Source of the DNA: Ureaplasma sp.
Lineage (GTDB): Bacteria; Bacillota_I; Bacilli_A; Mycoplasmatales; Mycoplasmoidaceae
Assembly (NCBI GenBank): GCA_020024775.1
Contig: JAHHTF010000007.1
Location: 1-30,529, forward strand
Reading direction: 5' to 3'
Length of the DNA stretch: 30,529 bases
Positions 29,031 to 30,529 of this stretch are shown one piece after another; the stretch's first letter is position 1, and the number at the start of each line of letters is the position of its first letter. The notes beneath the pieces were generated by a model. The model saw nothing but the letters and a program-made list of their open reading frames with translations. It had not been told where the DNA came from and ran no database searches. Made by a program: the position numbers and the translations under genes.

Positions 29031-29118
29031 AATAATCTTTTGTGAAAAATTCACATAAAATTAATAATCTTTTGTGAAATTTTCACATTTTATTAATAAT
29101 CTTTTGTGAAAATTAATG
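29031..29118 (+). repeat. Three tandem 32-bp repeats with palindromic cores
   Basis: AATAATCTTTTGTGAAA begins at 29031, 29063 and 29095, an exact 32-bp period (about three helical turns). The first two copies continue into palindromes, TGTGAA-AAA-TTCACA and TGTGAAA-T-TTTCACA. The third has only the TGTGAAA half, and its TTGTGA may serve as a -35. Looks like an operator array for a dimeric regulator; the cores resemble, at one base shorter spacing, a CRP-type site. Confidence 0.8.
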
Positions 29119-29134
29119 TTTTTATTTGTATAAA
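29104..29134 (+). promoter_or_regulatory. Predicted promoter of the ATPase gene
   Basis: TTGTGA (29104-29109, half-site of repeat 3) as -35, a 19-bp spacer, and TATAAA (29129-29134) as -10. The expected transcription start falls at or within a few bases of the ATG at 29141. Confidence 0.5.
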
Positions 29135-29140
29135 TATAGT

Positions 29141-30454
29141 ATGTATTTAAAAAGAAACATAGATATTAAAATTACAAATTGAATTAAAAAGAATACTAAA
29201 AAACCATTAACAATATTTGGGACTAGACAAAGTGGTAAAACAACTTCTGTTCTAGAAATAACAAAACAAAATTACAAAAACGTTTATTACATAAATTTAC
29301 TTTATTACAAAAACGATGCTGCATTTGATTATTTCAAATCAAACCCAACTTTTGAAAACCTAATTAGATTCTTAGAAACTATTTATAATAAACAAATTGA
29401 GCTAACAAAAGAATCAGTTATTATTGTTGATGAGTTACAAGAGTGTATTCATTTTTATACTGAATTAAAAAGAATAAATGAAACAATAGACTTCCATAAC
29501 ATCATTTGTTTAGGTAGTTATTTAGGTACTAAAATATTTACTGACAATGTATTTGTTCCAGTTGGTCAAGTAGAATCATTGGATATGTATACAATGGGTT
29601 TTGATGAGTTTCTTATGAATTGTTATCCAACATGTTATGAAAGAATTTTAAAAGCTTATAAAGATAAAAAAATCTCAGATTTAGATCATGAAATATTTAA
29701 AAAAGCTTTTGAAGATTATTTGATTATTGGCGGTTTCCCAGAAGTTGTTTGTAAGTTTATTGAAAATAATAACCAAATTACATTTGATGTTTTAGAAATA
29801 AATAAGAACATTAATAATGAATACTTTAGAGATTTATCTAAGTACATTGATGATTCTGAAAAAGTTAAAGTTGAATTAGTTTATAATAATGCTTTATTAT
29901 TTGCAGGTAAAGAAAACAATACCTTTACTTTATCAACAATCAAAACAAATGCAAGATATCGTGATTATGAATATGCAATTCAATTATTGATCAAATCTAA
30001 CATTTGTTACAAAATAGATAATTGTAAAAATTTAGAATTTCCAATTGTTAAAAGAGATTCATCTGAGAAATTCAAAATTTATTTATGTGACATTGGTTTA
30101 ATTAGTGGATTCTACAATTTAAACCAATTGAATATCAGTCAAGAAAATTTCAATAATATCAAAGGTAATATGATTGAGAATTATATTATTAGTGAACTTA
30201 AAAGATATGGTTATAATCCATATTACTATACCTTCAAAGAAAAAACAAATGTGTATGAATTAGATTGTGTTTATACAAAAGATTTAGTTGTTAATGTATT
30301 AGAAATCAAATCAGGTAAAAACAAAAAATCTAGTAGTTATAACAAGATAAAAGAATCTAGTAATATCAACAAATCTATCACTTCATTAAACAATAGTTTT
30401 GAAAACAACAATACACCTTTATATATGTTTTTCTTAACAATAAAAGATAATTAA
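29141..30454 (+). CDS. AAA-type ATPase with C-terminal DUF4143 nuclease-like domain
   Basis: A 437-aa protein of the archaeal/bacterial ATPase-DUF4143 family. Walker A is GTRQSGKT (27-34) and Walker B is VIIVDELQ (93-100). Residues about 150-200 contain the family's GFDEFL and IIGGFPEVV segments. The C-terminal domain has the PD-(D/E)xK pattern with E346, D375 (in ELDCVY) and E388/K390 (LEIKSGK). Family function is unclear; defence, DNA maintenance and toxin-like roles have been suggested for relatives. UGA-Trp at residue 14. The ATG has no Shine-Dalgarno and may be leaderless. An operator-like repeat array lies directly upstream and a terminator follows, so it is a monocistronic, regulated unit. 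Confidence 0.88.
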
Positions 30455-30480
30455 AAAACATCCGCAATGGATGTTTTAGA
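30455..30480 (+). terminator. Terminator after the ATPase gene
   Basis: A 9-bp stem AAAACATCC / GGATGTTTT with loop GCAAT; the T tail is short. Nothing recognisable in 30481-30529. Confidence 0.7.
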
Positions 30481-30529
30481 CATATCCCCTATCACTGGAC
30501 TAAATATTTAAAACCTTTTTCTTGTATTC

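Noticed and set aside
29031..29118. CRISPR array
   Set aside because: The units are contiguous with no unique spacers, only three copies exist, and there are no cas genes.
1..30529. Insertion sequences, prophage or restriction-modification genes
   Set aside because: No transposase, integrase, phage structural or methylase/endonuclease genes and no terminal inverted repeats with target duplications were seen.

Overview
The window is chromosomal DNA of a mollicute (mycoplasma-type bacterium). It is very AT-rich, and nearly every long gene stays open only if UGA is read as tryptophan (genetic code 4). The clearest case is the thioredoxin active site WCGPC, whose Trp is a UGA codon at 14460. The gene set (lipoprotein, ferritin-like protein, 2[4Fe-4S] ferredoxin, an MEP-pathway kinase, UvrC, Tdk, paralogous APC permeases) would fit the Malacoplasma (M. 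penetrans / M. iowae) or Ureaplasma side of the class. That placement is inference; no rRNA is present to test it.

Layout. 1-6110 (+): a surface lipoprotein, an HPr-like protein with deoC, then ligA, then pepA with a ferritin-like gene, separated by hairpin terminators. 6125-7955: APC permease A, ending at a bidirectional terminator. 7947-14256 (-): a compact seven-gene operon, in transcription order asp23-like, fakA, plsX, rnc, ferredoxin, hypothetical, uvrC, with overlaps or gaps of 4 nt or less. It diverges from trxA-HAD-tsaD-metK (14382-17595, +) through interlocked -10 boxes. 17650-18590: a small HTH-like gene (-), then about 600 bp without a convincing protein gene that holds GC-rich islands, a promoter and a terminator (probable non-coding RNA). 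18587-20091 (-): DEAD-box helicase, a degenerate tRNA-like element and tRNA-Leu(CAA). 20221-28967 (+): rpmH-rnpA-yidC-rsmA, a single-frame ispE::gltX fusion, rpoE, ychF, tdk and permease B. 28983-30529: a terminator, a three-copy 32-bp palindromic repeat array, and an AAA ATPase/DUF4143 gene starting at or next to its predicted transcription start.

How the genes fit together. FakA and PlsX act in fatty-acid activation and phosphatidate synthesis. TsaD, GltX, MetK, RnpA, RsmA and YchF serve translation. LigA and UvrC serve repair. DeoC and Tdk serve deoxynucleoside salvage. IspE, and plausibly the ferredoxin (as an electron donor to IspG/IspH, not seen here), point to the MEP isoprenoid route.

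Most notable: (1) a 740-codon IspE-GltX fusion with no internal start codon at the junction; (2) two homologues with eroded active sites, an HPr-like protein lacking His15 and a ferritin-like protein lacking most ferroxidase ligands; (3) the palindromic repeat array over the ATPase promoter; (4) an unexplained structured-RNA region at 18034-18590 and a tRNA-like relic beside tRNA-Leu; (5) a GC-rich patch inside yidC.
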